This document shows, piece by piece, positions 16,196-24,997 of a stretch of 38,434 nt of DNA. Origin of the DNA: JAKPPT01 sp964630305 (GTDB taxonomy: Bacteria > Spirochaetota > Spirochaetia > Treponematales > UBA12059); the NCBI GenBank assembly GCA_964630305.1, contig CAZVTR010000023.1, positions 1 through 38,434 of the forward strand, in the 5' to 3' direction. Position 1 is the stretch's first letter. Every line of letters starts with the position of its first letter. A model generated the notes under the pieces. The model had not been told where the DNA came from, made no database searches, and worked only from the letters and a program-made list of their open reading frames with translations. Position numbers and translations under genes: made by a program.

Positions 16196-16774
16196 TTATT
16201 TCTCCAATACAGTTGTTTCCCGAGCACTATGAAAAACCTCATTGTAGAGGCTTGTAAAATTTGCTTCACCCAGATCTTTCTTAAACTGTTTGAGCCGTTC
16301 AAGAATCTGCAGTTTTAAACAGTACGCAATGAGATATTCAGTATTAAAAAATTGGTTTACTTCAAGCATGGAAATGTAGTTCCACCGCTCTTTTTCAAGA
16401 AGGAGTTCCGCCTCAAGCGGGTTTTCCTGAGCAAACATGAGCTGAGCGGTTTTCTGGCCGTTCCACTCAGGCGATGATGGTCTATAAAAAAGATCAGCTT
16501 GTTTTTTAAGACGGTTTGCACGGAGCCTCACGAGTTCATTACGGAGAGAGCGCTCCCAGCTAAAGTACGAACTGAGTACAAGCGATGCTTGAGCGCGTTG
16601 AGCCTTTTTATCATCAATCGGAGGAGCAATGAGCACTGCTGCTTCGAGCAGCTCCATATCTTGCTTTGAAACAAACCGGCGGGCAGTCTCTAAAAACTCA
16701 GCATGGTTCACAGCATGCGTACCTTCAAAAAAGAGTGTGGATAAGGTGCTTGCAAAATAATAGTAGGCAGCCAT
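16196..16774 (-). CDS. DUF2764-family V-ATPase-associated protein, probable subunit C analogue
   Basis: The 192-residue protein begins MAAYYYFASTLSTLFF, the opening typical of DUF2764. That family is found between atpE and atpA in V-ATPase operons of spirochaetes, Bacteroidetes and chlamydiae. It is mainly helical (SSYFSWERSLRNELVRLRAN, then LLLEKERWNYISMLEV). Subunit C, which couples the central stalk to the K ring, is otherwise missing from the operon. By position and helical content, this protein is the likely substitute, though this is inference. It is separated by 3 nt from both neighbours and so is co-translated with them. Confidence 0.85.
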   Translation of the reverse strand: MAAYYYFASTLSTLFFEGTHAVNHAEFLETARRFVSKQDMELLEAAVLIAPPIDDKKAQRAQASLVLSSYFSWERSLRNELVRLRANRLKKQADLFYRPSSPEWNGQKTAQLMFAQENPLEAELLLEKERWNYISMLEVNQFFNTEYLIAYCLKLQILERLKQFKKDLGEANFTSLYNEVFHSARETTVLEK

Positions 16775-16777
16775 AGC

Positions 16778-17386
16778 CTATTTCACAGCCTCTTTCATAA
16801 TTGCTGAAAGCCGCTCGTTAATAAAGGCGCCAAACAATTCTGCGAGAGCCTCAGCGCTGCAGTCATAGTACGCAGAGCCGTCCTTTTCTCCAATGCGGAA
16901 ACCTGCACTAATGGATTTTACGGGTTTAACTTCAAGACCCTTTTTAACAAGCGCGGCAAGCTCCTGGTTGATAAATGCTTCTACAGCCTGTTTGTCCTGC
17001 TCTGAGAGCATCAGCACAGGGTTAGCAGCATTCCCTTTTGCCCAGGCTTCCAGCACAAGCGGTATTGCTTTTTTTACCACATCGATGCTGTATGCTTCCT
17101 TTACCTTAAGAGCAATTATACGGTTTACCACACGCAGTATTTCTTCCTTAAATGAATTGATAAGATCCCGCGAAGCCTGCACAAGCGCCGTTCTGCTTGC
17201 AGCTTCGGTGTGTTCAGCCTCTTCCCTGGCACGCTGAATTATGAGCGCTGCCTGTTTCTCTGCATCTGCAATGATAGCTGACTTTTTTGCTTCTGCTTCG
17301 GCAATAATTGCATCGGCCTTTGCCTTTGCTTCATTAATACCATCCTGTTTGATACGTTCTAGTAATTCCTGTACCCGTATATCCAT
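16778..17386 (-). CDS. atpE: V-type ATPase subunit E (peripheral stalk)
   Basis: The 202-residue protein has the expected long N-terminal helix rich in Ala, Glu and Lys (KADAIIAEAEAKKSAIIADA, about 22-41, continuing to about residue 80). The globular C-terminal domain binds the top of the A3B3 head (VEAFINQELAALVKKGLEVK and FRIGEKDGSAYYDCSAEALA). In other V-ATPases it pairs with subunit G, which I cannot find here. An AAGGGGA ribosome-binding site precedes the ATG. The 120-aa gene lies 27 nt upstream and the DUF2764 gene 3 nt downstream. Confidence 0.93.
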   Translation of the reverse strand: MDIRVQELLERIKQDGINEAKAKADAIIAEAEAKKSAIIADAEKQAALIIQRAREEAEHTEAASRTALVQASRDLINSFKEEILRVVNRIIALKVKEAYSIDVVKKAIPLVLEAWAKGNAANPVLMLSEQDKQAVEAFINQELAALVKKGLEVKPVKSISAGFRIGEKDGSAYYDCSAEALAELFGAFINERLSAIMKEAVK

Positions 17387-17413
17387 GCTCTATCCCCTTT
17401 TATGAGTTTATGA

Positions 17414-17776
17414 CTATGCTTCATCGGCTTCACAGTAGCCTTTAAGTTTATCGATTTTTCGTTCTAGGAGCGGTATAAGCCCAAGAGGCAAATCCTGCTC
17501 ATTAACAATAGTTCTCACGAACTCTTTGAGCGCTTTCGACATATCATCTACAGTAGTTATATTTTCTGGATTGAATGATGCAAGTTTATGATGAATTGCT
17601 TTTAATCCCGCTTCTTCATGCTTAAGGAGCGATTCATTTTCCATATAGACATAGTTAGTAATTTCGGCTTGTTTAAAGCGGTGTTCCCATGATTCTTCAA
17701 GTGTGTGGATATCTTCTATGATATCGAGTATTTCTGCAGCAAATAAGATATGCAAGTGTCTGCACGCTGGCGGCAT
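17414..17776 (-). CDS. Small helical protein heading the V-ATPase operon, unknown function
   Basis: I chose ATG 17776. GAGGAG (17791-17786) lies 9 nt before it, whereas the upstream in-frame GTG at 17785 begins inside that ribosome-binding site. The 120-residue product is acidic and helical (AAEILDIIEDIHTLEESWEH, then DDMSKALKEFVRTIVNEQDL), with no signal peptide or membrane segment. I do not recognise a family. Being first in the operon with only 27 nt to atpE, it may be a stalk or assembly component. Subunits F and G are not otherwise visible, but nothing in its sequence proves it replaces either. Confidence 0.7.
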   Translation of the reverse strand: MPPACRHLHILFAAEILDIIEDIHTLEESWEHRFKQAEITNYVYMENESLLKHEEAGLKAIHHKLASFNPENITTVDDMSKALKEFVRTIVNEQDLPLGLIPLLERKIDKLKGYCEADEA

Positions 17777-17928
17777 CAAAGGCACTCCTCGTATGAAGGG
17801 TCTGACAAACTCATTATTATCGAAAATATAAAAAAAAGCAAGTAAACGAATAGTAAAAATTGCTATGCACTCTACACAATATTGAATTGTAATGCTACTA
17901 TTGAGTACAGAATAAGGAGTCCCCTAGT

Positions 17929-20262
17929 ATGGAACAAAAAGATTACCGGCTTGCAGCTATTATGTACACTGATATTGTCGGGTTTTCCCGCATGATGGAA
18001 CAGGACGAAGCCGGGACACTGGCACTTTTAAGCTTTCACAACAAGCTAGTAACCGATATAGCACAAAAGCATAGCGGCACTATTATTAAAACTATTGGGG
18101 ACGCCTTTCTTGTAGATTTTCGCAGTACGGTGAGTGCGCTGAAATGCGCAATGGAAATACAGGATGCTCTCTACACATATAATATAGCACATCAGGAAAA
18201 ACCGCTTCTCTTGCGCATTGGGATTCATCTTGGCGACATCTATTTTTATGAAAATGATGCGCTTGGGGATGGGATCAATATAGCTGCACGGCTCCAGGGT
18301 ATGGCGCGTCCCGGTACTATCTGTTTTTCTCAGGATGTTTATAATCAGGTACTCAACAAACTCGATTTTCAAGCTGAGAAGCTTGGCAAAGTTTCATTAA
18401 AAAATATCAGCAAGGAAATCCATGCGTATGAAATAGTCAGCAACAATGTCCAATTTGATCCCAACAAGGATAAACCGCGCTCAGGATATATCAGCACGGG
18501 TAACGATCGTGCTTCTCCTTCCCCAGTAAGTACTCAAACACTGCAGGAAGCTGCAATTACGCCTGATACCGTTGCCACTGCACAGGCTCGATTCGCAGCG
18601 CTCAAAGAAACAATCAAGCAAAAAAGCTTAAGCTTACCCCGCAGGTTAACGATTGAAGAAGCACTTAAACGGTATGGCGATGGCTCTGTTGAAGTACAGG
18701 AGATTGTGGCAGAACTAGCTCAAGAGGGTATACTGCTGAGAAGCTTTACTGCAAATGAAACGCCGCAAACGACCGCATCCCCGGCTACATCAAATTCAGA
18801 AGATGTAGCTGCGTATATTGGTAAAACCGTAGAAGAAGTTGTAAGAACAATTGAAACAAAAGTATCGGAATGGCAGAAAACCAAATCAGGCAGAAATCGA
18901 TCTGCAAGACATTCATATGAAGAGCGGGTGCAAAACTATCAATCAACTCTTATGCAGCCAGAGCTTCCCCCTCTACCAGAAGTACCTCTCGATCAGCTCT
19001 CAAAAAAAGAGATAAAGAAAAAAGTAAAAGAGCTTATCAAACAAGACAGCAAAGAACTCCCAACTGGCAAATGGGATAAGGAGATACCCGACAGCGAATA
19101 CTTTGCACCTGGCAAAGAAGAACTTACAAACGATTTTGACACCTATAGAGAACAATGTGAAGACCAAAGCACAAAAGCAATTGGCGGATTCGTTGGAAAT
19201 TTACTTTCTTTTGCGGCTATTAATGGTGCATTCTGGGCATACATTTACCCTAAATTTACACCAGGAGGTATGTTATGGCCAGCAATTGTCAGCGCAGGCT
19301 GGGGCTCGGGCATTATCAGCAATCTCGTAAGCATTATTCGTAAAAAGCAAAAAGTTAAGGAATTGCGAAAAATGCCCTATCTTGAAGGTGACACTTTAAA
19401 ACAATACAAAACATTAAATAGGACGCGCGACAGCATGGCTTCGGATACTGCATCAGTGCTAACCGTTCCTGCGCTGCTTGGTGTTATCAATTGGGTTGTG
19501 ACACCTGGTTTCTGGTGGGCAATTATCCCCAGTATTTTTATTGCACTTTCTTTTCTAGGACATTTAGGAGCCTATCCTGCTACTGTAGCAAATCTTAAAC
19601 GCAAAATATGTGAACGCATGGGTGTGCAATCCTGGAGAGATTTATTTTCACTTCCTAAAATAAAACCGCGCAAAAAAACAACTGCAGATACCGATTATCT
19701 TGCCTCAGCAGAAGCCTTAAGAGAAGATATTGTGCAGCTTATTGAAGCAAATCCAGCGCTGTTCAATGATGAAGAACTAAAACCTGCCGTTGACAGCTAT
19801 ATCAGCCAAATAAAATTACTTACCGCTAATATAAACGAAATAGATGCAATAGTAAATAGTATCCCGCGTGAAGCTCTCCAAAATGACAAAACCGCATTAA
19901 CACGCAAACTAGAAAATGCACAGAACCCGATGCTCAAAGAAGAAATACAAAAATCAATCTCAGAAATAGAAAAACAGGAGCATGCAATTAAGGAACTGAT
20001 TGATCAAAATGAAGTTCTTAAGCTAAGGATTAAATCTTCGATAAATACGCTAAACCAACTTAAACTCGATATGATCAGGCTTAAAGCTATGCCAGCAGGC
20101 GAAACACATAGTGCACTGGAAACACTACGCACTCGAACACACGAACTATCTAATTATATTTCCGATCTCCGAACAGGATATATCGAAAGCACTAAAGATC
20201 CGTTTGCAGAGCTTGAAAAGCTAGCAAAAGATGAGGAACTTAAAAACTCGGAAAGCACCTAA
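17929..20262 (+). CDS. Class III adenylate cyclase with internal membrane segments and C-terminal coiled coil
   Basis: Residues 5-170 are a class III cyclase catalytic domain with every key residue present. Metal ligands are Asp15 (YTDIVGFS) and Asp58 (TIGDAF), adenine-selecting residues are Lys54 and Asp110, and transition-state residues are Asn117 and Arg121 (NIAAR). The spacings match mycobacterial Rv1625c, so it should make cAMP as a homodimer. A charged linker (about 180-415) leads to two membrane hairpins at about 420-465 (resembling a 2TM domain) and about 508-560. A long coiled coil follows at about 590-770. An N-terminal cytoplasmic cyclase with C-terminal membrane anchor and coiled coil is an uncommon order. 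AAGGAG precedes the ATG. It is divergent from the ATPase operon. Confidence 0.88.
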   Translation: MEQKDYRLAAIMYTDIVGFSRMMEQDEAGTLALLSFHNKLVTDIAQKHSGTIIKTIGDAFLVDFRSTVSALKCAMEIQDALYTYNIAHQEKPLLLRIGIHLGDIYFYENDALGDGINIAARLQGMARPGTICFSQDVYNQVLNKLDFQAEKLGKVSLKNISKEIHAYEIVSNNVQFDPNKDKPRSGYISTGNDRASPSPVSTQTLQEAAITPDTVATAQARFAALKETIKQKSLSLPRRLTIEEALKRYGDGSVEVQEIVAELAQEGILLRSFTANETPQTTASPATSNSEDVAAYIGKTVEEVVRTIETKVSEWQKTKSGRNRSARHSYEERVQNYQSTLMQPELPPLPEVPLDQLSKKEIKKKVKELIKQDSKELPTGKWDKEIPDSEYFAPGKEELTNDFDTYREQCEDQSTKAIGGFVGNLLSFAAINGAFWAYIYPKFTPGGMLWPAIVSAGWGSGIISNLVSIIRKKQKVKELRKMPYLEGDTLKQYKTLNRTRDSMASDTASVLTVPALLGVINWVVTPGFWWAIIPSIFIALSFLGHLGAYPATVANLKRKICERMGVQSWRDLFSLPKIKPRKKTTADTDYLASAEALREDIVQLIEANPALFNDEELKPAVDSYISQIKLLTANINEIDAIVNSIPREALQNDKTALTRKLENAQNPMLKEEIQKSISEIEKQEHAIKELIDQNEVLKLRIKSSINTLNQLKLDMIRLKAMPAGETHSALETLRTRTHELSNYISDLRTGYIESTKDPFAELEKLAKDEELKNSEST

Positions 20263-20278
20263 AAACAATTAATTAAGG

Positions 20279-20306
20279 TTGCATATTTCAATTTTTCTCA
20301 TATACT
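20279..20306 (+). promoter_or_regulatory. Sigma-70-type promoter of the chemoreceptor gene
   Basis: TTGCAT (20279-20284), a 16-bp spacer and TATACT (20301-20306). The predicted start near 20313 leaves a leader of about 24 nt before ATG 20337. The chemoreceptor can thus be transcribed separately from the cyclase gene just upstream. Confidence 0.5.
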
Positions 20307-20336
20307 TCTTTAGTAAAAGGATACATACAAGTAGCT

Positions 20337-22127
20337 ATGAAATTTTTTACTAAAGTTCAAATTATTATTATTTGTGCATGTGTACTTATTGCTGGTGTAC
20401 TGCTCACTGTATCAGTTGTTTTAATGCAGCAGACGCTCCTTAAACAGTATCAGACTCAAGCAGTTAATCTTGCAAAAACAGCAGCAGATACTATTCAGCC
20501 TGAACAATTTGCTCTTCTTGCGCAGGAGCTATCTGAAAATGAGGAATATTACAATATTTTATATACAAAGTTAAATATACTTTATCATGGATTCGCTCCG
20601 CATTATTTATATACACTTATTAAGACACAAGACAATAAACTCATTTATATTGTAGACGGCATGGACAATACAGCTGAAGATTTTAGCCCTATCGGCACTG
20701 AAGACAGTTTAGAAAACTATGAACCAGAACTCTTAGATGCTTTCACTGGAACACCAACCGTTACCAAAATTCTTAAATCAGAAGACTGGGGAGAATTACT
20801 ATCCGCATACTATCCGATAAAAGATTCTGCCGGCACAGTTATTGGCGTAGCAGGGTGCGATATTAGCGCAAACACCATACGCCAGGTACTGTATAATTTT
20901 TTAAAAACTTTTTTTATGTTTTTTATTTCATCATTAGCAGTAATAGTCATATTTACAATAGTATCAGTAAAGCTCTCAACCCAACGACTGCAAACGATAA
21001 TAAAAACAATTTCTGGAATGGGCACAAATATTTCGATTAGATTTAAAGAAACAGGCAAAGACGAAATTGCCGCTCTCGTAAAATCACTTAATTCATTGTT
21101 TGAAAATTTTAACAATGTTTTTTTAAAAATAGAAAAAAACAGCTCAAATCATATAGATGTTTGTACCAATATAGAACACATGAATCTCAATTTAACACAA
21201 GAAACTGAAACAATTATCAACAATATAAAAGATTTATCTGAATCTATTACCAATCTTGGCACTATTCTTGAAACGACAAAAGCTGTTGCTCAAGAGACTG
21301 ATAATTATATTTTAGATTCACATACCATTATTGAAAAAAGTATTAGTTCGGTAAAAGCTACTAGTACAGTACTCGAAAATCATGTTAATGATATTAAACT
21401 TTTAGGGCAGCGAGCAGAGGAAAACATATCTACGATGAACGAAATCGAAGAGATAAAAGCAAGAGAACTTGAAGCAACAAGCAAAATATATAAAGTAATT
21501 TCAGAGGTACAGGCAGTTGCAGAACGTATTGGTCCTGTAATGTTGTCTATTAATGATATTGCAGAAAACACAAATTTATTAGCTATGAATGCTGCAATCG
21601 AAGCTGCGCATGCAGGCCAAGCAGGAAAAGGTTTTGCAGTTGTCGCACAGGAAATTAGGAAGCTATCGCAAATGGCAGGACAGAGAGCACAGGAAATTAG
21701 ACACGAACTTGATACCATTCAGCAAACTGTTCAAGAAGCTTCTGAAATTACAACATATTCTCGCGAAAATATAGAAAAATCTTCAGAAAAAACAAGGCAA
21801 TTTTTTGCCGATCTTAAAACAATGATTCAAGCACTGCAAAATCTTGGTGAAGGCGCGACTTTTATACTATCGTATATATCATCTATCGCAGAAGCCAATG
21901 ATAATATTGAGCACCTGAGCGCTGATTTTGCGTCTAAATCTGGTGAAACACTCAAGCTTGTAGAAACAGGCAATGACTTAAAAAATATTATCACTGACAA
22001 GCTTGAAGAAATTTTAAATACTATGAAGACTATTGAAGCAAATAATGCAGTTATAAAGAATTTGAATGAATCACTTAGATCGAGTGCTTCCGAACTTGCA
22101 GATTCTATAGCTAATTTTAAAGTTTAA
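20337..22127 (+). CDS. Methyl-accepting chemotaxis protein
   Basis: The 596-residue receptor has a first membrane helix at about 7-29 and a periplasmic sensor at about 30-190 with a Cache-like ending (LLSAYYPIKDSAGTVIGVAG). A second membrane helix lies near 193-213, followed by a HAMP-like segment. The cytoplasmic coiled coil carries the signalling tip IAENTNLLAMNAAIEAAHAG near residue 410, which contacts CheA and CheW. The tip is intact. The ligand cannot be told. AAAGGA lies 15 nt before the ATG, rather far for a ribosome-binding site. It sits 74 nt after the adenylate cyclase gene on the same strand, and meets the TolC-like gene tail to tail with a 9-bp gap. Confidence 0.95.
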   Translation: MKFFTKVQIIIICACVLIAGVLLTVSVVLMQQTLLKQYQTQAVNLAKTAADTIQPEQFALLAQELSENEEYYNILYTKLNILYHGFAPHYLYTLIKTQDNKLIYIVDGMDNTAEDFSPIGTEDSLENYEPELLDAFTGTPTVTKILKSEDWGELLSAYYPIKDSAGTVIGVAGCDISANTIRQVLYNFLKTFFMFFISSLAVIVIFTIVSVKLSTQRLQTIIKTISGMGTNISIRFKETGKDEIAALVKSLNSLFENFNNVFLKIEKNSSNHIDVCTNIEHMNLNLTQETETIINNIKDLSESITNLGTILETTKAVAQETDNYILDSHTIIEKSISSVKATSTVLENHVNDIKLLGQRAEENISTMNEIEEIKARELEATSKIYKVISEVQAVAERIGPVMLSINDIAENTNLLAMNAAIEAAHAGQAGKGFAVVAQEIRKLSQMAGQRAQEIRHELDTIQQTVQEASEITTYSRENIEKSSEKTRQFFADLKTMIQALQNLGEGATFILSYISSIAEANDNIEHLSADFASKSGETLKLVETGNDLKNIITDKLEEILNTMKTIEANNAVIKNLNESLRSSASELADSIANFKV

Positions 22128-22136
22128 TAATTTTAT

Positions 22137-23705
22137 TTACTTAAAACCAAAATCTCCCTGTTCAGCGCTGCCGGCTAAAAGATCTATTGTTAGTAACTGA
22201 GCACGATAATCAATGTAATTACTATACGCCTCCCCCAATGCAGAGAGAGCTTTGAGTATTTCATTTAGAAAATCTGCCTCAGAACCTGACCCCATTGAAA
22301 CCGTTACTCTTTTTGTAGCAAGCTGTGCACTGTAGAGCTCTTGTTTGAGCATGGCATATTCAATACGCGTTTTAAGCATGTCCAATGAACTAATAGTTTG
22401 TTCTAATATTACAACAATATTAGCTTTCCCTTCTTCCAGCTTTACTCGTCCTTCTTCAAGTTCAGCAAGCGCTTTTTCTGCTTCCGCTTTCTTTCCAGGA
22501 TTGCCAAAGATATTTCCAAGTGTTGCAATACTGAGTGTTATTTGATAATCATCTTTACGAGCCCAATCTGTTTCTATAAATGGAAACCGCGGACCGCTAT
22601 ATGAAACTTCAAGATGCAAGCCTAAATCTGGCAAACCTTTAGCTTGAATGCGCGCTAGCTCAACAAGTTTTTGTTTAGCTTCCAAATAAATTGTTCCTAA
22701 AAGAATATCATAATTATTGCACAGTGCCAGCTCATTCAGTTTATCTGCATTGCTTATTGGAAGCACCTCAAGCGGTATTAACGTAAGCAAAAGCGATTCC
22801 ATTGTAAGAGATTGTAATCCCGTCATACTTGCTAACTCTGTTAAGAGCTTTTGTTTTTTTTCATTGAGCGCGCTTAAGGCAAGATCAATTTCTTTAATAT
22901 TTATTTTAATTGTTAGGTAATCAGTCTCGGTTATAAACCCGGCTTTTTTATTTTGTTCGGTGAGCACTAAAAGCCTAGTGCCTATTTTTTGCTCTAGTTT
23001 AAGAACATTCTCTATTTCATTTAGATAACCAAGCGATTCAAATATTCCGCGCAACCTGATACTCTTTTCATGTATAATTTTTTTAACATTAAGTTGTGCC
23101 GCCCTAATATTGATATAACCTGCATCAATGCCAAGGCCAATTTTTCCCCATGTCCAGAGAGGCATGTCTCCTACTATTTTAAACTGATACAATGTGTTTT
23201 CCATTACATCATAGAGTTTTATATCCTCTGGGGGGAGATACACTGATGTACCGGGTGTTACTGGATTATCAACAATACCGAGCTCACCTTTTTTTATTAC
23301 GATTGGCCCGACTGGGTTTCCAATATATGTACCGCTCGTCTCTAATTTAAATACAGGAAGCCGCTGTGCTTTTGCGCCCTCCAGGCTTCCCAACGCTACC
23401 ATAACACTCTGCTCGGCAGATTTTATCGATGGATTATTTTGCAGCATTAAGAACAATAAATCTTCAAACGTATACTGCTTTTTATTTTTGAGTGATTCTG
23501 CATACTCTTTGTTATTAGGGATCTGCTCTATAGCAGCAAGTATGGTATTTGTTCTTGTAAATGTTTTATTTTCCGTAAATAGTTTCTGATACCCTTCTAC
23601 AAATAGTTTATAAGCAGTGTAGAAATCTTCCTGTGCAGAAAGCTGCATAGAAAAACTAATACAACATACGAGGAGCAAAATTTTTATGCTATTCTTAGCC
23701 TTCAT
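22137..23705 (-). CDS. TolC-family outer-membrane efflux protein
   Basis: The 522-residue protein has a signal peptide (MKAKNSIKILLLVCCISFSM, cleavage near LSA-Q) and two outer-membrane efflux repeats. YTFEDLLFLMLQNNPSIKSA at about 77-96 is the usual opening of the family. The long helices IGTRLLVLTEQNKKAGFITE and KAEAEKALAELEEGRVKLEE form the periplasmic tunnel. It should be the exit duct for the RND pump encoded two genes upstream. It is the last gene of the five-gene operon; its ATG overlaps the stop of the lipoprotein gene (TAATG). I see no clear terminator in the 9 bp before the converging chemoreceptor gene. Confidence 0.9.
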   Translation of the reverse strand: MKAKNSIKILLLVCCISFSMQLSAQEDFYTAYKLFVEGYQKLFTENKTFTRTNTILAAIEQIPNNKEYAESLKNKKQYTFEDLLFLMLQNNPSIKSAEQSVMVALGSLEGAKAQRLPVFKLETSGTYIGNPVGPIVIKKGELGIVDNPVTPGTSVYLPPEDIKLYDVMENTLYQFKIVGDMPLWTWGKIGLGIDAGYINIRAAQLNVKKIIHEKSIRLRGIFESLGYLNEIENVLKLEQKIGTRLLVLTEQNKKAGFITETDYLTIKINIKEIDLALSALNEKKQKLLTELASMTGLQSLTMESLLLTLIPLEVLPISNADKLNELALCNNYDILLGTIYLEAKQKLVELARIQAKGLPDLGLHLEVSYSGPRFPFIETDWARKDDYQITLSIATLGNIFGNPGKKAEAEKALAELEEGRVKLEEGKANIVVILEQTISSLDMLKTRIEYAMLKQELYSAQLATKRVTVSMGSGSEADFLNEILKALSALGEAYSNYIDYRAQLLTIDLLAGSAEQGDFGFK

Positions 23706-24997
23706 TAGTGTACCCTGAGAACAACGAATGGATTTTGATCGGGCATTAGATTGCTGGGCGCTCCGCTGTCATATGTGTAAGGAGTTGCTATAAACCAATC
23801 TGCTGGCACTTTACCAGACTTTTTATCAGCCGGTATCGCAATATCACTAATTTCCCAGACTATTTCTCCAAAGTTAAAAAAACCGTCCTCTAATCCCGAC
23901 TGAGTACTCTGCGGCGCTGAGGTAACCGTATATGACTTATTCCCTCCGCTCGGAACTGTGAGTGTTATTACTACACCGCTTATGCCCTGATTCGTGCTGT
24001 TATTGACGACGCGTCCTGAAACTGTTGTTCTAAAGCGCCACCGCTGGAGTGTTACTGTGCCGGTATCAACGGGTGTACCGTTTGCCTGTATTTCCGAAGA
24101 AAGCAGATACCAATCGGCATTATCTCCCTGCATAGCAGTTCTGCCATTTTTATTTATATCGCGGTCTCCGTACACTAAGCCGCTATTGATACTCGTACCA
24201 GGAGGAATCCCTTGAGCAGGATCCTCTGCTCGCCAGTCAGTACGTGGCCATGTGATAAGCACTTTAGTTTTATTTACTGTATCGAACTTCCCAGGCATTT
24301 TTTTATACCGTATGGTAAGCGACCAAGTTCCATCGGCATCAGTCGTTGTTGTATATGCTGGCCTATCGGGAAAACTAAGACTGCTATCAACTACTGAACC
24401 TCCAGAAGTATATGACCAGCTATCAGGGACATACACCGCTACGGTTGCATTAGCTAACGGGCTATTATCTTTCCAGTTGAGTACTTTTCCGAAAATTGTT
24501 CCTTTATTCCAGATATCTTCAATTTCCATAAGAGGTAATTCTGTTGTAACATCGGAAACAATGAAATATGGATTCTCATTTTTTACAAGACCATAATCGG
24601 GATGGTACACGAGTATAAAAATCTCTCTCCTGTCTGCGGTTTTTCCAAATTGTGAAAAATACGTGTGCCATATAATGCCTGAAAATTGAAAATTACCCTG
24701 TGCATTGGTAACGGTGCTCTGGAAATAATTGTATTGATTTTTGCCTGGAGCATCTGGAAGCGTTGCTGTATTTCCTTCTATGTAGTTTGCAAAGTCTTCT
24801 TCCCAGGCTTTTTTCTCGGTATATAAGAATACCCGCGCGTCTGCAATTCCCTGCACAGTGCCCTGTTCGCGCAATTCTTTATCTATAATCCTTCCATTGA
24901 CAGATGACGAAAAAACCATCGAACAGCTTGCGCTCACGAATATTGTAATAACCATTGCACAATACCAAAATGCTAAATACAATATCTTTCGATTCAT
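23705..24997 (-). CDS. Lipoprotein with carboxypeptidase-regulatory-like repeats in the RND operon
   Basis: The N-terminus MNRKILYLAFWYCAMVITIF followed by VSASC is a relaxed spirochaetal lipobox, giving lipidation at about Cys25. The mature protein seems to hold three beta-sandwich domains of the carboxypeptidase-regulatory type. The first starts at SSVNGRIIDKELREQG and the second at TIFGKVLNWKDNSPLANATV with DADGTWSLTIRYK. The third starts at TTVSGRVVNNSTNQGISGVV. Such domains bind proteins or sugars and are not standard parts of an efflux pump. Both ends overlap neighbouring genes, so it is made with the RND pump and TolC-like protein. Its role is unknown: an adaptor between pump parts or a surface protein are possibilities. 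Confidence 0.75.
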   Translation of the reverse strand: MNRKILYLAFWYCAMVITIFVSASCSMVFSSSVNGRIIDKELREQGTVQGIADARVFLYTEKKAWEEDFANYIEGNTATLPDAPGKNQYNYFQSTVTNAQGNFQFSGIIWHTYFSQFGKTADRREIFILVYHPDYGLVKNENPYFIVSDVTTELPLMEIEDIWNKGTIFGKVLNWKDNSPLANATVAVYVPDSWSYTSGGSVVDSSLSFPDRPAYTTTTDADGTWSLTIRYKKMPGKFDTVNKTKVLITWPRTDWRAEDPAQGIPPGTSINSGLVYGDRDINKNGRTAMQGDNADWYLLSSEIQANGTPVDTGTVTLQRWRFRTTVSGRVVNNSTNQGISGVVITLTVPSGGNKSYTVTSAPQSTQSGLEDGFFNFGEIVWEISDIAIPADKKSGKVPADWFIATPYTYDSGAPSNLMPDQNPFVVLRVH

